A stretch of DNA of 64,000 nt from Arthrobacter sp. zg-Y1110. Its GTDB lineage: Bacteria; Actinomycetota; Actinomycetes; Actinomycetales; Micrococcaceae. This document shows positions 51,848 through 60,459 of the stretch, piece by piece. The notes under the pieces were generated by a model. It was not told the origin of the DNA and searched no databases. It worked only from the letters and a program-made list of their open reading frames with translations. The stretch's first letter is position 1, and each line of letters opens with the position of its first letter. The translations under genes were made by a program, and so were the position numbers. The stretch lies in contig NZ_CP104272.1 of the NCBI RefSeq assembly GCF_025244865.1, positions 2,790,001 through 2,854,000 on the forward strand. The letters are read 5' to 3'.

Positions 51848-51910
51848 AGGGCATCCCGGGCAGCGATGGCTGCCCGGGATGCCCTGTACTGCCGGCGGAT
51901 CACCGCCGGC
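51848..51910. terminator. two consecutive hairpins between convergent genes
   Basis: The first is a 17-bp perfect stem (AGGGCATCCCGGGCAGC and complement) with loop GATG at 51848-51885. The second is an 8-bp stem GCCGGCGG/CCGCCGGC with loop ATCA at 51891-51910, 9 bp from the terC stop. Confidence 0.85.
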
Positions 51911-51918
51911 TGTTCTCG

Positions 51919-53109
51919 CTAGCGGGAGAGGTACCGCTCGTGCTCGCTGTGGGCGCGGGCTACGGTTTCGCGGATCTCTTCGATGTCCTTGACCTTGTTG
52001 CGGTACTTGACGTCCATCTTCAGGATGTCCTGCTCTTCATCGCACAGGGCCTTGTAGACCCGCTCCCGCTCGGCGGGATCTGCGGTGTAGGACAGGTCCA
52101 GGTAGGAATCCGCATGGCGCCGCGCGTTGTTCACGGCGGTCATGGCCTTGCCTGCCGGGCTGACCAGGGACGCAACAACGGTCACCAGCAGGACGCCCAC
52201 AATGACGGAGAGCGAGAGGCCGGTGGTGATCTCGATAACCGGAACGTGCTCGCCGCCGTTGATGAAGGGCAGGGTGTTCTCGTGCAGGGCGTGCAGGACA
52301 AGCTTGACGCCGATGAAGGCCAGGATGGTTGCCAGGCCGTAGCTGAGGTAGATCAGGCGGTCGAGCAGTCCATCAATGAGGAAGTAGAGCTGGCGCAGGC
52401 CCATCAGGGAGAACGCCGTGGCCGTGAAGACAATGAAGACGTTCTGCGTCAGGCCGAAGATCGCCGGGATTGAGTCGAGCGCGAAGAGGATGTCGGTACC
52501 GCCGATGGCCACCATGACCAGCAGCATCGGGGTGAGGACGCGCTTGCCGTTCTCCATGGTGAAGAGCTTGTCGCCGTCGTACGTCTCCGACGTGTGGAAG
52601 ATTTTGCGGGCGAGCCGAATGATGAAGTTGTTGGCTTCGTCGTCGCCCTCGGTGCTTTCAGGCTTGAGCAGGTTGCCCGCCGTGATCAGCAGGATCAGGC
52701 CGAAGAGGTAGAAGACCCAGGAGAAGGAGTTGATCAGCGCGGCACCGAGAAGGATGAACGCGGTACGGGCGATCAGGGAGAAGACGATGCCGAAGAGGAG
52801 GACCTTCTGCTGGTCTTCACGCGGAACCCGGAAACTCGCCATGATGATCAGGAAGACAAACAGGTTGTCCACCGAAAGCGCTTTCTCGGTGATGTATCCG
52901 GCGAAGTACTCGGTGCCCATCTGGGTTCCGCCAAGGGCCCAAACGACACCGCCGAAAACCACGGCCAGGCCTACGTAAATGGAGGACCAAATGGCCGCTT
53001 CCTTCAGCGTAGGGATGTGGGCCTTGCGGATGTGGAAGAAGTAATCAAAGGCCAGAAGGGCCAGGATGACCGCAATGGTCACTCCCCAGACCAAGGGGGA
53101 AACAGTCAT
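51919..53109 (-). CDS. TerC-family membrane protein (manganese export type)
   Basis: 396 residues from ATG 53109, with about eight to nine spans. VWALGGTQMGTEYFAGYITEKALSVDNLFVFLIIMASF has the conserved Asp in EKALSVDN, and IGGTDILFALDSIPAIFG the second Asp-rich motif. After the last span a charged helical tail (~320-396) extends into the cytoplasm (AERERVYKALCDEEQDILKMDVKYRNKVKDI). TerC/Alx/MeeF-like proteins export Mn(II). The riboswitch upstream strongly supports that. Confidence 0.92.
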   Translation of the reverse strand: MTVSPLVWGVTIAVILALLAFDYFFHIRKAHIPTLKEAAIWSSIYVGLAVVFGGVVWALGGTQMGTEYFAGYITEKALSVDNLFVFLIIMASFRVPREDQQKVLLFGIVFSLIARTAFILLGAALINSFSWVFYLFGLILLITAGNLLKPESTEGDDEANNFIIRLARKIFHTSETYDGDKLFTMENGKRVLTPMLLVMVAIGGTDILFALDSIPAIFGLTQNVFIVFTATAFSLMGLRQLYFLIDGLLDRLIYLSYGLATILAFIGVKLVLHALHENTLPFINGGEHVPVIEITTGLSLSVIVGVLLVTVVASLVSPAGKAMTAVNNARRHADSYLDLSYTADPAERERVYKALCDEEQDILKMDVKYRNKVKDIEEIRETVARAHSEHERYLSR

Positions 53110-53121
53110 GGAATCTCTGCT

Positions 53122-53249
53122 TTCGTAGGGTATGCCGAAGGAGCATAGGTCTCTCCCGCCACCCTGGACAGGCTGGCCGCTGAACCCGGCGGAGCGTCGG
53201 TGCTCCACGTGTTGACGGATATCTGCGTTTTGGGATACTCCCCTACGAA
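53122..53249 (-). ncRNA. yybP-ykoY manganese riboswitch upstream of terC
   Basis: Read on the minus strand, P1 is TTCGTAGGG (53249-53241) pairing perfectly with CCCTACGAA (53130-53122). Immediately inside are the conserved GGGGAGTA, then GTCAACAC (53216-53209), then GAGACC (53153-53148), and a hairpin TATGC/GCATA. This is the order of conserved elements in the yybP-ykoY class. The start codon is 12 nt beyond P1, so control is probably at translation initiation. The 5' edge lies 5 bp after the preceding gene. Confidence 0.88.
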
Positions 53250-53253
53250 GGAA

Positions 53254-53907
53254 TCAGTCTAACAGGGCCAGGTCCGCATCGCAGTCCACGTCCCGCCCAT
53301 CGGCCAGGTCGGAACAGTCCACGATGTCCAGGAGCTCCGGATGGGCAGCCAGGAACGCACGGGCACCGGAATCCGGATCGACTCCCGGCTTCCCTTCCCC
53401 TGCATGTTCAGCCCCTGAATAGCGTGTATCCGGTTCCAGGCTTCGCGCGGCCAGGGAAGCATCGAACAGAACGGGGTGCCCGCGCCGCAACTCCCCATCC
53501 GGCCTCCGGTAGCCGGCGGCGGCTATCCTTCCGGGCCGCCCCGAGGCGAGGACACGGGAGACCACGGCCGGGGTCAATCCGGGCTGGTCTACCAGGGCCA
53601 CAAGGACCGAGGTCTCCGGCTCCCGGGCCAGTGCCGCCAGGATCCCGCAACGGTAACTGGTGCCCATTCCGAGCTCCCACTGTGGATTCACCACCGGTAC
53701 AGCATCCTGCAGCCGGACCGAGGCCAGAATCTCAGTGCTCCCGGCGCCCAGCACTGCGACCACCTGGGCACACCCTCCGGCCAGCAGCACCTCGACCTGA
53801 TGCTCGATCAGGGGCCGCCCGCGGAAAGGCAGCAGCGCCTTAGGCCCGCGGCCGAGACGTCTGCCGGCACCGGCAGCCAGCAGGACCGCCGTCGTCGTTC
53901 CGGTCAT
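53254..53907 (-). CDS. MobA-like nucleotidyltransferase (MocA-type)
   Basis: 217 residues. AVLLAAGAGRRLGRGPKALLPFRGRPLIEHQVEVL is the NTP loop, with ELGMGTSYRCGILAAL and VLVALVDQPGLTPAVV (metal Asp). MocA-type proteins cytidylate molybdopterin, and close relatives handle other nucleotidyl transfers. The acidic C-terminus (CSDLADGRDVDCDADLALLD) is as in MocA. No other molybdenum genes adjoin it, so the cofactor role is tentative. Confidence 0.82.
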   Translation of the reverse strand: MTGTTTAVLLAAGAGRRLGRGPKALLPFRGRPLIEHQVEVLLAGGCAQVVAVLGAGSTEILASVRLQDAVPVVNPQWELGMGTSYRCGILAALAREPETSVLVALVDQPGLTPAVVSRVLASGRPGRIAAAGYRRPDGELRRGHPVLFDASLAARSLEPDTRYSGAEHAGEGKPGVDPDSGARAFLAAHPELLDIVDCSDLADGRDVDCDADLALLD

Positions 53908-53988
53908 TGGTCCGTCCTCACTCCGCTCCGGACTTAAACAGGCAGCCGCCGCACCCTTGGATGGTGCGACGGCTGAGGTTTCGGGTAA

Positions 53989-54288
53989 TTAGCCTTCACA
54001 GTCCTTGCAGTAGGCCAGGCCGTTCTTTTCGACGGCCAGCTGGGAGCGGTGGCGGACCAGGAAGCAGGAGTTGCAGGTGAACTCGTCTTCCTGCGGCGGC
54101 ACTACGCGGACAAGCAGTTCTTCACCGGACAGGTCTGCGCCGGGCAGTTCAAATCCTTCAGCTGCCTCGGTCTCATCCACGTCAACTACGGCAGACTGCT
54201 TGTCACTGCGCCGTGCCTGAAGCTCTTCGATAGAAGCCGGGCCGGCTTCTTCCTCAGTCTTGCGCGGCGCGTCATAATCTGTAGCCAT
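53989..54288 (-). CDS. DUF4193 zinc-ribbon-like protein
   Basis: 99 residues. An acidic N-terminal part (MATDYDAPRKTEEEAG, then SVVDVDE-type Asp/Glu-rich stretch) is followed by a four-Cys site: TCNSC (72, 75) and YCKDC (94, 97), which should bind zinc. It is conserved in actinobacteria, including mycobacteria. Possibly an RNA polymerase- or ribosome-associated factor, but function is unknown. Confidence 0.9.
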   Translation of the reverse strand: MATDYDAPRKTEEEAGPASIEELQARRSDKQSAVVDVDETEAAEGFELPGADLSGEELLVRVVPPQEDEFTCNSCFLVRHRSQLAVEKNGLAYCKDCEG

Positions 54289-54613
54289 TTTCTCGGCTCA
54301 CACTCCAAATCCGTAGTTATGTTGTTTCCGGGGCACTCGATACTAGCCGAACATAACGGTTGTACGGTCGCGTACTATTCCCATCGGCCGTTCAGCTGCC
54401 GTTTTTCTTTCTCCGGACCCTGGGTGCCCGGACGTTGGTGCCCGGACGTTGCGCGCCCGGACTTTGGTGCCCGGACCTTGGGCGCCCAGCCCCGCGGCGC
54501 CGAAAGTGCGCTCGTGCCGGGAAGCCGTCCGGGTCCATTGTGCGGTCCCCGCGCACCCTTTCCTACCCAACGTGCATCCAGCCGTGCAGGTTCCGCTTTT
54601 TCGACGGGACTTG
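54289..54613. other. 325-bp stretch without a supported gene
   Basis: Between the DUF4193 start and the TetR stop. Open frames here (plus 54049-54624 and minus 54375-54845) overlap real genes out of frame and have no Shine-Dalgarno sequence or family match. The stretch contains the short tandem array at 54423-54479 and otherwise nothing recognisable. Confidence 0.6.
54423..54479. repeat. degenerate 14-15-bp tandem array, four units
   Basis: GGTGCCCGGACGTT at 54423-54436 and 54437-54450 are identical. GCGCGCCCGGACTTT (54451-54465) and GGTGCCCGGACCTT (54466-54479) are variants. A fifth partial unit, GGGCGCCC, follows. Confidence 0.9.
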
Positions 54614-55234
54614 TTAACGGTTGAATCCGTTGCGGAGGAACCCAATCGCTTCGGCAAACAGCTGTTCCAGCAGCTTGAGGGACTCCGGCGTGATGGCGCC
54701 CTGCGTGCGCCGTTCCCACTGGGCAAAGGCGCTTCGTCCGCAGGTCAGCACTGAACCAACCAGGCAGGAGATGTAGAAGGGATCGGCGGCATCGCCTAAT
54801 CGCTGCCGGATGGAAGCGACGATGCGCTGTTCTGCCCGGTCCCATGCCTCCAGCTGGAACCGCATCATTTCCGGGTTGTCCTGGGCAAAGGCGTAGAGCT
54901 CGGCAGTCACCGCCAGCCGCTCCGGTTCCGCCGGGGAGGTCAGGGCCTCCAGCATGGACTCCACGATGTTTTCGTCCTGCGGACGGGACTCGAAGTGGCC
55001 CAGCACGGTTTCCAGGAATCCTTCCATGGCCACCGTGAGCGATGCTTCAGTGCTGGAAAAATAGTTGAAGAAGGTCCTGCGCGAGACACCGGCCCGCTCC
55101 GCAATGTCGTCCACCGTGAAATTGCCCGGGCCCTTGCTGCGGACCAAGCTGAGGGCAGCCGCGGCGATAGCTGCGCGTGTCACCGATTTGTTCAGTTCCC
55201 GCCGTGAGGGGGCGGCCGTTTCTCCTGCTGCCAC
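54614..55234 (-). CDS. TetR-family transcriptional regulator
   Basis: 206 residues from GTG. HTH: VTRAAIAAAALSLVRSKGPGNFTVDDIAERAGVSRRTFFNYFSSTEASL (about 18-66), ending in a family-typical NYF motif. The C-terminal helical domain is ligand-specific and not recognised. It stands alone. Targets unknown. Confidence 0.9.
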   Translation of the reverse strand: MAAGETAAPSRRELNKSVTRAAIAAAALSLVRSKGPGNFTVDDIAERAGVSRRTFFNYFSSTEASLTVAMEGFLETVLGHFESRPQDENIVESMLEALTSPAEPERLAVTAELYAFAQDNPEMMRFQLEAWDRAEQRIVASIRQRLGDAADPFYISCLVGSVLTCGRSAFAQWERRTQGAITPESLKLLEQLFAEAIGFLRNGFNR

Positions 55235-55275
55235 GCCAATACACTAAGTGCAACTTTGCACGGCGGGCAAGGGGA

Positions 55276-55323
55276 ACGAAAAAGCACCGGACAAGCAGGT
55301 TTCCGCCTGCCTATCCGGTGCTT
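55276..55323 (-). terminator. terminator of the YtxH-like gene
   Basis: AAGCACCGGA/TCCGGTGCTT arms (55282-55291 and 55314-55323) with a nested GCAGG/CCTGC stem. On the minus strand TTTTTCG follows. It starts 17 bp after the stop at 55340. Confidence 0.82.
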
Positions 55324-55339
55324 CTCTTGCTCTTTGCGC

Positions 55340-55705
55340 TTATGCCTCAGGCTGCGGTTCAGCCGGAGACATCTTCTGCTCGCCGCCGGAGGTGTAGGAA
55401 CCATTGGTTCCCGTGCTGCCGGCCGCGGAAGAACCCGTGGTGGAACCGGTGGACCCGGATCCGGTGCTGCCGGAAGAGCCCGATCCGCTGCTGGAACCGG
55501 TGACCTTGGAGGCGGCATCCTTGGCGACGCCCGTAACCTTATCCTGCAGGCCCGGTGCCTTTTCCTTCGCCCAATCGGTGCCGTGGGAAACAGTTTCCTG
55601 CACCTTCGGGTCATTCCAAAGCTGCATCAGCTTTTCGCGGCCGCCCTTGGAGCCAACCAGGTAGCCAATACCCGCGCCCGCCAGAAATACAAACTTCTTT
55701 ACCAT
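55340..55705 (-). CDS. YtxH-like stress protein
   Basis: 121 residues. An N-terminal membrane segment VKKFVFLAGAGIGYLVGSKGGREKL is followed by an amphipathic region (LWNDPKVQETVSHGTDWAKEKAPGLQDKVTGVAKDAASKV) and then a Ser/Gly/Thr repeat tail (SSGSGSSGSTGSGSTGS) ending in EPQPEA. This is the YtxH pattern. Such proteins are general stress products whose biochemical role is unknown. Confidence 0.78.
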   Translation of the reverse strand: MVKKFVFLAGAGIGYLVGSKGGREKLMQLWNDPKVQETVSHGTDWAKEKAPGLQDKVTGVAKDAASKVTGSSSGSGSSGSTGSGSTGSTTGSSAAGSTGTNGSYTSGGEQKMSPAEPQPEA

Positions 55706-55807
55706 GGTCTTCCTCTTCTCCTGCCCTCACGGGGCCTTGATAAGTTCCGTCCACTGCACCCTACCGTTCAAAACGGCAGGTTCAACAGCCAGCTTACTAT
55801 TTGGATC

Positions 55808-56203
55808 CTAGTCAAGCAGACGGGACCGGATGAGAAAGCGTTTACCCTCGGGTGCTTCCACGGAAAACCCACTTCCCCGTCCGGAGACAACATCCACGGT
55901 CAGATGGGTGTGCTTCCAGTACTCAAACTGCTCACGCGACATCCAGAACTCCAGTTCCTCCCCCGCCAGGTCGAAGACCCCCAGAAGGACGTCGGCATCC
56001 GAAGTCAGGAACTCCCCCTTCGGAAAGCACATGGGCGAGGACCCGTCACAGCAGCCCCCGGACTGGTGGAACATCAGCGCACCGTGGACGGGCCGTAGCC
56101 GCAGCAGCAGGGCCTGTGCCTCCGGCGTCAGCGCCACCCGGGAAAAACTCTCTCCGGGCAGTGCGGCAGCCGCCTCCAGCCCGGGGGCAAGCGAAGAATC
56201 CAT
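55808..56203 (-). CDS. DUF779 protein of the alcohol/aldehyde dehydrogenase operon
   Basis: 131 residues. The family signature HQSGGCCDGSSPMCFPKGEF (about residues 46-65) contains a Cys pair and a further Cys that could hold a metal. ELEFWMSREQFEYWKHTHLTVDVVSGRGSGFSVEAPEGKRFLIRSR is the typical second half. DUF779 genes nearly always follow aldehyde dehydrogenase genes. Its ATG overlaps the adhP stop (TGATG). It may assist maturation of the dehydrogenase, but this is unproven. Confidence 0.9.
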   Translation of the reverse strand: MDSSLAPGLEAAAALPGESFSRVALTPEAQALLLRLRPVHGALMFHQSGGCCDGSSPMCFPKGEFLTSDADVLLGVFDLAGEELEFWMSREQFEYWKHTHLTVDVVSGRGSGFSVEAPEGKRFLIRSRLLD

Positions 56204-57222
56204 CAGTATCCAATCACTACACGGCCGTCGATGCGGCCTTCTCGAAGTTCCGTCATCACATCATTGATCTCTTCCAGATTGCGGACGGTGATGTTGGGGT
56301 GGATCAGTCCGCGGTCGTAGAAGTCGATTGCCTCCGCCAGGTCCTGGCGCGTCCCCACAATCGACCCCCGGATGGTGAGGCCCTTGAGCACAGTGTCAAA
56401 GATAGGAGCCGGAAAGTCTCCCGGCGGCAACCCGACAAAGACAATCGTTCCGCCGCGCCGGGCCATGCCGATGGCCTGTCCGAAGGCTGTCGGATGCACC
56501 GCGGTGACAAGTATTGCGTGTGCACCGCCGATCTTTTCCTGGATAACCTCCGCCGGGTCCTCGGTGCGCGCATTGACCACAACCTCGGCTCCGTACCTCG
56601 TTGCCAGCTCCAGCTTGTCATCTGCGATATCCACGGCGGCGACGCGCAGTCCCATGGCAATGGCGTACTGCACTGCTACGTGTCCCAGCCCGCCTATGCC
56701 GGAGATGACGACCCACTGACCGGGCCGTGCCTCGCTGACTTTCAGTCCTTTGTAGACCGTGACGCCTGCGCAGAGGACCGGAGCGATTTCCTGCGGATCG
56801 GCCCCTTCAGGGATGCGCGCCGCAAAACGCGCATCTACCAGCATGTACTGGCCGAAGGAGCCGTCCACGGAGTAACCACTGTTCTGCTGCTGCTCACACA
56901 GGGTTTCCCAGCCGGTCCGGCAGTACTCGCATACACCGCAGGCGTAGGCGAGCCAGGCGTTGCCCACCATGTCGCCCGGGTGCAGGTCGGTGACCCCTTC
57001 ACCGACCTGCACCACCTCACCTACCCCCTCGTGGCCGGGGATGAACGGCGGAGTCGGCTTTACGGGCCAGTCACCGTCTGCGGCATGGAGGTCCGTATGG
57101 CATACACCTGTCGCCACCAGCTTGACGAGCGCCTGGCCCGGACCTGGTTCAAGCACCGCCATTTCCTCGATGGAGAGGCCTTCACCGAGTTGGTTCACTA
57201 CTGCTGCCTGCATGCTGGCCAT
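56203..57222 (-). CDS. adhP: zinc-dependent alcohol dehydrogenase AdhP
   Basis: 339 residues. Catalytic zinc: Cys41, His64, Glu65 (TGVCHTDLHAADGDWPVKP and PGHEGVG). Structural zinc Cys 95, 98, 101 and 109. NAD fold GIGGLGHVAVQYAIAMGLRV. Family match to propanol-preferring AdhP. It oxidises primary alcohols such as ethanol to the aldehyde used by the neighbouring dehydrogenase. 82 bp separate it from that gene. Confidence 0.95.
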   Translation of the reverse strand: MASMQAAVVNQLGEGLSIEEMAVLEPGPGQALVKLVATGVCHTDLHAADGDWPVKPTPPFIPGHEGVGEVVQVGEGVTDLHPGDMVGNAWLAYACGVCEYCRTGWETLCEQQQNSGYSVDGSFGQYMLVDARFAARIPEGADPQEIAPVLCAGVTVYKGLKVSEARPGQWVVISGIGGLGHVAVQYAIAMGLRVAAVDIADDKLELATRYGAEVVVNARTEDPAEVIQEKIGGAHAILVTAVHPTAFGQAIGMARRGGTIVFVGLPPGDFPAPIFDTVLKGLTIRGSIVGTRQDLAEAIDFYDRGLIHPNITVRNLEEINDVMTELREGRIDGRVVIGY

Positions 57223-57304
57223 GGGGTTCTCTTTCCATCAGCGGTTTAGGGGAATTCCAGTGGAAAGCGAGTGACACCCAAGCCTAGGCAGGTCGGGGTA
57301 CCGC

Positions 57305-58828
57305 TTAGAAGAACCCCTGCTTGTTTTCCGCGTAGCTGACCAGCAGGTTCTTGGTCTGCTGGTAGTGGTCCAGCATCATGGCATGGTTCTCGCGGCCGAT
57401 GCCGGAGGACTTGTAGCCGCCGAAAGCGGAATGGGCAGGATAGGCGTGGTAATTGTTCACCCATACCCGGCCGGCCTGGATATCGCGTCCTGCCCGGTAG
57501 GCGGTGTTGCCGTCCCGGGACCAGACACCGGCACCAAGGCCGTACAGCGTGTCATTGGCGATGGCCAGGGCCTCCCCGTAGTCGGAGAACCGGGTCACGG
57601 AAACCACCGGACCGAAGATTTCCTCCTGGAAGATGCGCATGTTGTTGGTGCCCTCGAAAACGGTGGGCTGGACGAAGAAGCCGCCGGCAAGGTCGCCGTC
57701 GAAGTGGGCTCGCTCGCCTCCGGCGAGGACCCGTGCACCCTCCTGCTTGCCGATATCCAGGTAGGAGAGGATCTTCTCCAACTGGTCGTTGGACGCCTGG
57801 GCGCCCACCATGGTGTTGGTATCGAGGGGATTGCCCTGGATCATCTGGGCCGTGCGGGCCAGTGCGTCCGCCATGAAGGAGTCATACATGGAGTCCTGGA
57901 CCAGCGCACGGGACGGGCAGGTGCAGACCTCGCCCTGGTTCAGCGCGAACATGTTGAAGCCTTCGAGCGCCTTGTCGTAGAACGAGTCATCGGCGGCGGC
58001 GACGTCGGCGAAGAAGATATTCGGGCTCTTGCCGCCCAGCTCGAGGGTGACCGGAATCAGGTTCTGGCTGGCGTACTGCATGATCAGCCGGCCCGTGGTG
58101 GTCTCACCGGTGAAGGCGATCTTCCGGATCCGGTTCGAGGATGCCAGGGGTTTGCCGGCTTCCACCCCGAAGCCGTTCACCACGTTCAGCACGCCGGCCG
58201 GCAGCAGGTCCGCGATGAGCTCCATCAGGACCAGGATCGACGTCGGCGTCTGCTCAGCGGGCTTCAGCACGATGGCGTTGCCTGCCGCCAGCGCCGGAGC
58301 CAGTTTCCAGACGGCCATCAGGATGGGGAAGTTCCACGGAATGATCTGTCCCACAACTCCCAGCGGCTCGTGGAAGTGGTAGGACGTGGTGTTGTCGTCG
58401 ATCTGGGAGATGCCGCCCTCCTGGGCGCGGATGGCGCCGGCGAAGTAGCGGAAGTGGTCGACGGCCAGCGGCAGGTCGGCGGCCAGGACTTCCCTGATCG
58501 GTTTGCCGTTGTCCCAGGTTTCGGCGACGGCGAGCATTTCGAGATTCGCTTCGATCCGGTCCGCGATGCGGGTCAGGACCAGGGCCCGTTCGGCCACCGC
58601 AGTCTTGCCCCAGGCCCCGGCGGCCTTGTGCGCGGCGTCCAGCGCGAGATCGATGTCAGCCGATGTGCCGCGGGCCACTTCACAGAATGGGCGGCCGTTG
58701 ATCGGCGAAATGTTCTCGAAGTACTGTCCCTTGACCGGGGCCACCCATTCGCCGCCGATCCAGTTCTCATAGCGCGGTTTGAAGGTGACTTTCGATCCTT
58801 CGGTGCCTGGCTGTGCGTAAACGGTCAT
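57305..58828 (-). CDS. aldehyde dehydrogenase (acetaldehyde/ExaC-like)
   Basis: 507 residues from ATG 58828 (AAGGAG at good spacing). [30 protein letters not shown] and PAEQTPTS, Glu in LELGGKSPN, catalytic Cys in [11 protein letters not shown], and [11 protein letters not shown] identify the NAD-dependent class used for acetaldehyde and longer aldehydes. First gene of ald-adhP-DUF779. An inverted repeat lies about 70 bp upstream of its start. Confidence 0.95.
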   Translation of the reverse strand: MTVYAQPGTEGSKVTFKPRYENWIGGEWVAPVKGQYFENISPINGRPFCEVARGTSADIDLALDAAHKAAGAWGKTAVAERALVLTRIADRIEANLEMLAVAETWDNGKPIREVLAADLPLAVDHFRYFAGAIRAQEGGISQIDDNTTSYHFHEPLGVVGQIIPWNFPILMAVWKLAPALAAGNAIVLKPAEQTPTSILVLMELIADLLPAGVLNVVNGFGVEAGKPLASSNRIRKIAFTGETTTGRLIMQYASQNLIPVTLELGGKSPNIFFADVAAADDSFYDKALEGFNMFALNQGEVCTCPSRALVQDSMYDSFMADALARTAQMIQGNPLDTNTMVGAQASNDQLEKILSYLDIGKQEGARVLAGGERAHFDGDLAGGFFVQPTVFEGTNNMRIFQEEIFGPVVSVTRFSDYGEALAIANDTLYGLGAGVWSRDGNTAYRAGRDIQAGRVWVNNYHAYPAHSAFGGYKSSGIGRENHAMMLDHYQQTKNLLVSYAENKQGFF

Positions 58829-58889
58829 TTTGCGCTCCTTGTGCGTTCGACGTCGGTGTCGGTTGCGGACATCCCCGAGGCTACGGAGC

Positions 58890-58913
58890 GCAACGTTGCA
58901 AGCAGGTTGCAAC
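58890..58913 (-). promoter_or_regulatory. candidate operator upstream of the aldehyde dehydrogenase gene
   Basis: GTTGCAA (58895-58901), 5-nt spacer, TTGCAAC (58907-58913) form a perfect 7-bp inverted repeat. Overlapping it is the 10-bp palindrome GCAACGTTGC (58890-58899). The position, about 62 bp before the start codon and between regulator and operon, fits a regulator site. Confidence 0.6.
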
Positions 58914-58930
58914 GAGAGGTTTGTGCCTTT

Positions 58931-60322
58931 TTAGGCCAGGTCCCGTTCGATCCGTTCCAGGGCAGCGATGACGGCGGCCCTGCGGGGTGAGCGCGGCGGA
59001 AGCACGCGCAGGGCAAGCTGCCAGGCCTCGGCGTCGTGCTCTGCCTCCGGCAGGTGCAGGTACTGGAGCAGGGTGTCGGCACCGGCGTCGGAGAGCATGG
59101 CCTGGCGCAGTACGGCAGAGACCTCGGTCCGCAGCCGGACGACGGCGGGCGCCTCAGAGCGCGGCAGCACCGGTCCGCCGTACCTCCGCAGGGCCAGCCG
59201 GTAGGCGCCGTGTTCCAGGAACCCCAGGACCTGTGCGGCGTCCACTTCGAGCGGACGCGACAGGCGGTAGGGGCGGGAGCGCGGCACCAGCGGCTCCGTT
59301 CCGGCGGCCACGCCTTCCATGAGGTTGCGCAGGCGCAGCATCTCGGCGCGCACCGTACCTGCCTGTCCGCCGTCGGGGTAGGCAAGCGAGGCCAGTTCCT
59401 CGGCCGTCAGCCCGCCCGGATGCAGCGCCAGCACGGCCAGCAGTTCGCCGTGGCGGGAACTGAGTTCCACCGGCCTGCCATTGATGTGCAGGACGGCCCG
59501 GTCCCGGCCGAGCAGCTCCAGGCTTTCCGTGGAGCCGGGGACCGGCGGCGGGGGCTTCCGGCGGGCACGACGGCGCAGCGGAGCTCCGGAGGTTGTGGGG
59601 GATCCGTTACGGGTATCCCGGCGGGCCTGCAGCCGCTGGACCTGGAGCCGGGCTTCGGCGGCAGCGACAGCTGCCCGGACAAGGGCGAGCGTATGCGGAG
59701 CGACGGCTTCGGGGCCGCCGGTAACGTCCACGACGCCCAGCACGGAACCGGTATCCGGGTCATGCACGGGCACGGCGGTGCAGCTCCAGGAGTGCACGAG
59801 CCTGCTGAAATGCTCCGGTCCGGCAATCTGCACGTCGGCCCCTGTGGCGAGGGCGGTTCCGGGGGCACTGGTGCCTACCGTTCGTTCGGACCAATCCGCG
59901 CCGGGCAGGAACAACATGCCTTCCGCGCGGCGGCGCAGGGCAGCGTCGCCGTCGACCCAGAGCAGGCGGCCCAGTTCATCGCCTACGGCCACCAACAGCC
60001 CGGAGTCCTCTCCGGGCTCCACGAGCAGGCGGCGGATTACCGGCATCACGGCAGCGAGCGGATGCGCGGCACGGTAACGGTCCAGGGCGGCGTCGTCGAA
60101 CACCAACTCGGGACGCGAAACGTCCGGGTCCGAGTGGTGCTGCAGCGAACGCTGCCAGGACTCCCGGATGGAAGGCCGAAGCCGCTCCAGCCAGCCGGTT
60201 CCGACACCGAGCGACTCGTGGGCCCGGACGGCGTTGCGAAGCAGCGCCTCCGCCGGTATCCGCGGCAGGACACCGGACTGCCCGTTCTGGGCCAAACCTT
60301 CATTTCGCGCCGCAATGCGCAC
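58931..60322 (-). CDS. GAF-domain regulator of the alcohol/aldehyde operon (AcoR-like sensor, SARP-like output)
   Basis: 463 residues from GTG. Residues ~50-90 (SWQRSLQHHSDPDVSRPEL) and the GAF-type sensor (~95-225: LLWVDGDAALRRRAEGMLFLPGADWSERTVGTSAPGTALA, then VHSWSCTAVPVHDPDTGSVLGVVDVTGG) match AcoR/DhaR-type activators. There is no AAA+ sigma54 module or Fis helix. Instead, residues ~290-460 carry a winged-helix/BTAD-like part (LSSRHGELLAVLALHPGGLTAEELASLAYPDGG). Likely senses the alcohol/aldehyde substrate and controls the operon 102 bp downstream. Confidence 0.8.
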   Translation of the reverse strand: MRIAARNEGLAQNGQSGVLPRIPAEALLRNAVRAHESLGVGTGWLERLRPSIRESWQRSLQHHSDPDVSRPELVFDDAALDRYRAAHPLAAVMPVIRRLLVEPGEDSGLLVAVGDELGRLLWVDGDAALRRRAEGMLFLPGADWSERTVGTSAPGTALATGADVQIAGPEHFSRLVHSWSCTAVPVHDPDTGSVLGVVDVTGGPEAVAPHTLALVRAAVAAAEARLQVQRLQARRDTRNGSPTTSGAPLRRRARRKPPPPVPGSTESLELLGRDRAVLHINGRPVELSSRHGELLAVLALHPGGLTAEELASLAYPDGGQAGTVRAEMLRLRNLMEGVAAGTEPLVPRSRPYRLSRPLEVDAAQVLGFLEHGAYRLALRRYGGPVLPRSEAPAVVRLRTEVSAVLRQAMLSDAGADTLLQYLHLPEAEHDAEAWQLALRVLPPRSPRRAAVIAALERIERDLA

Positions 60323-60348
60323 GGCCCCCGCCTATCCACGCTGATAAA

Positions 60349-60379
60349 CGGACAACGTCGCCAAAATGGACGTTGTCCG
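60349..60379. promoter_or_regulatory. 11-bp perfect inverted repeat upstream of the GAF regulator
   Basis: CGGACAACGTC (60349-60359) and GACGTTGTCCG (60369-60379) are separated by 9 nt, 27 bp before the regulator start. The spacing and position suit an autoregulatory operator. It could also be a weak terminator hairpin of the fprA gene whose stop is at 60460. Confidence 0.55.
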
Positions 60380-60459
60380 GTTAGGGAACACACCTTGCTG
60401 GATATGCTCCCATGCGCGGACCGGCGGAGGCCAGAGAAACTACGGGTTGCTGATTACGA

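Noticed and set aside
54049..54624. Open frame over DUF4193 and the gap beyond it
   Set aside because: Overlaps a certain gene on the other strand, translates the repeat array into low-complexity residues, and has no motif.
60349..60379. Terminator for fprA
   Set aside because: It is a clean inverted repeat but has no T-run on the minus strand and lies 81 bp past the stop, close to the regulator start. Operator preferred.
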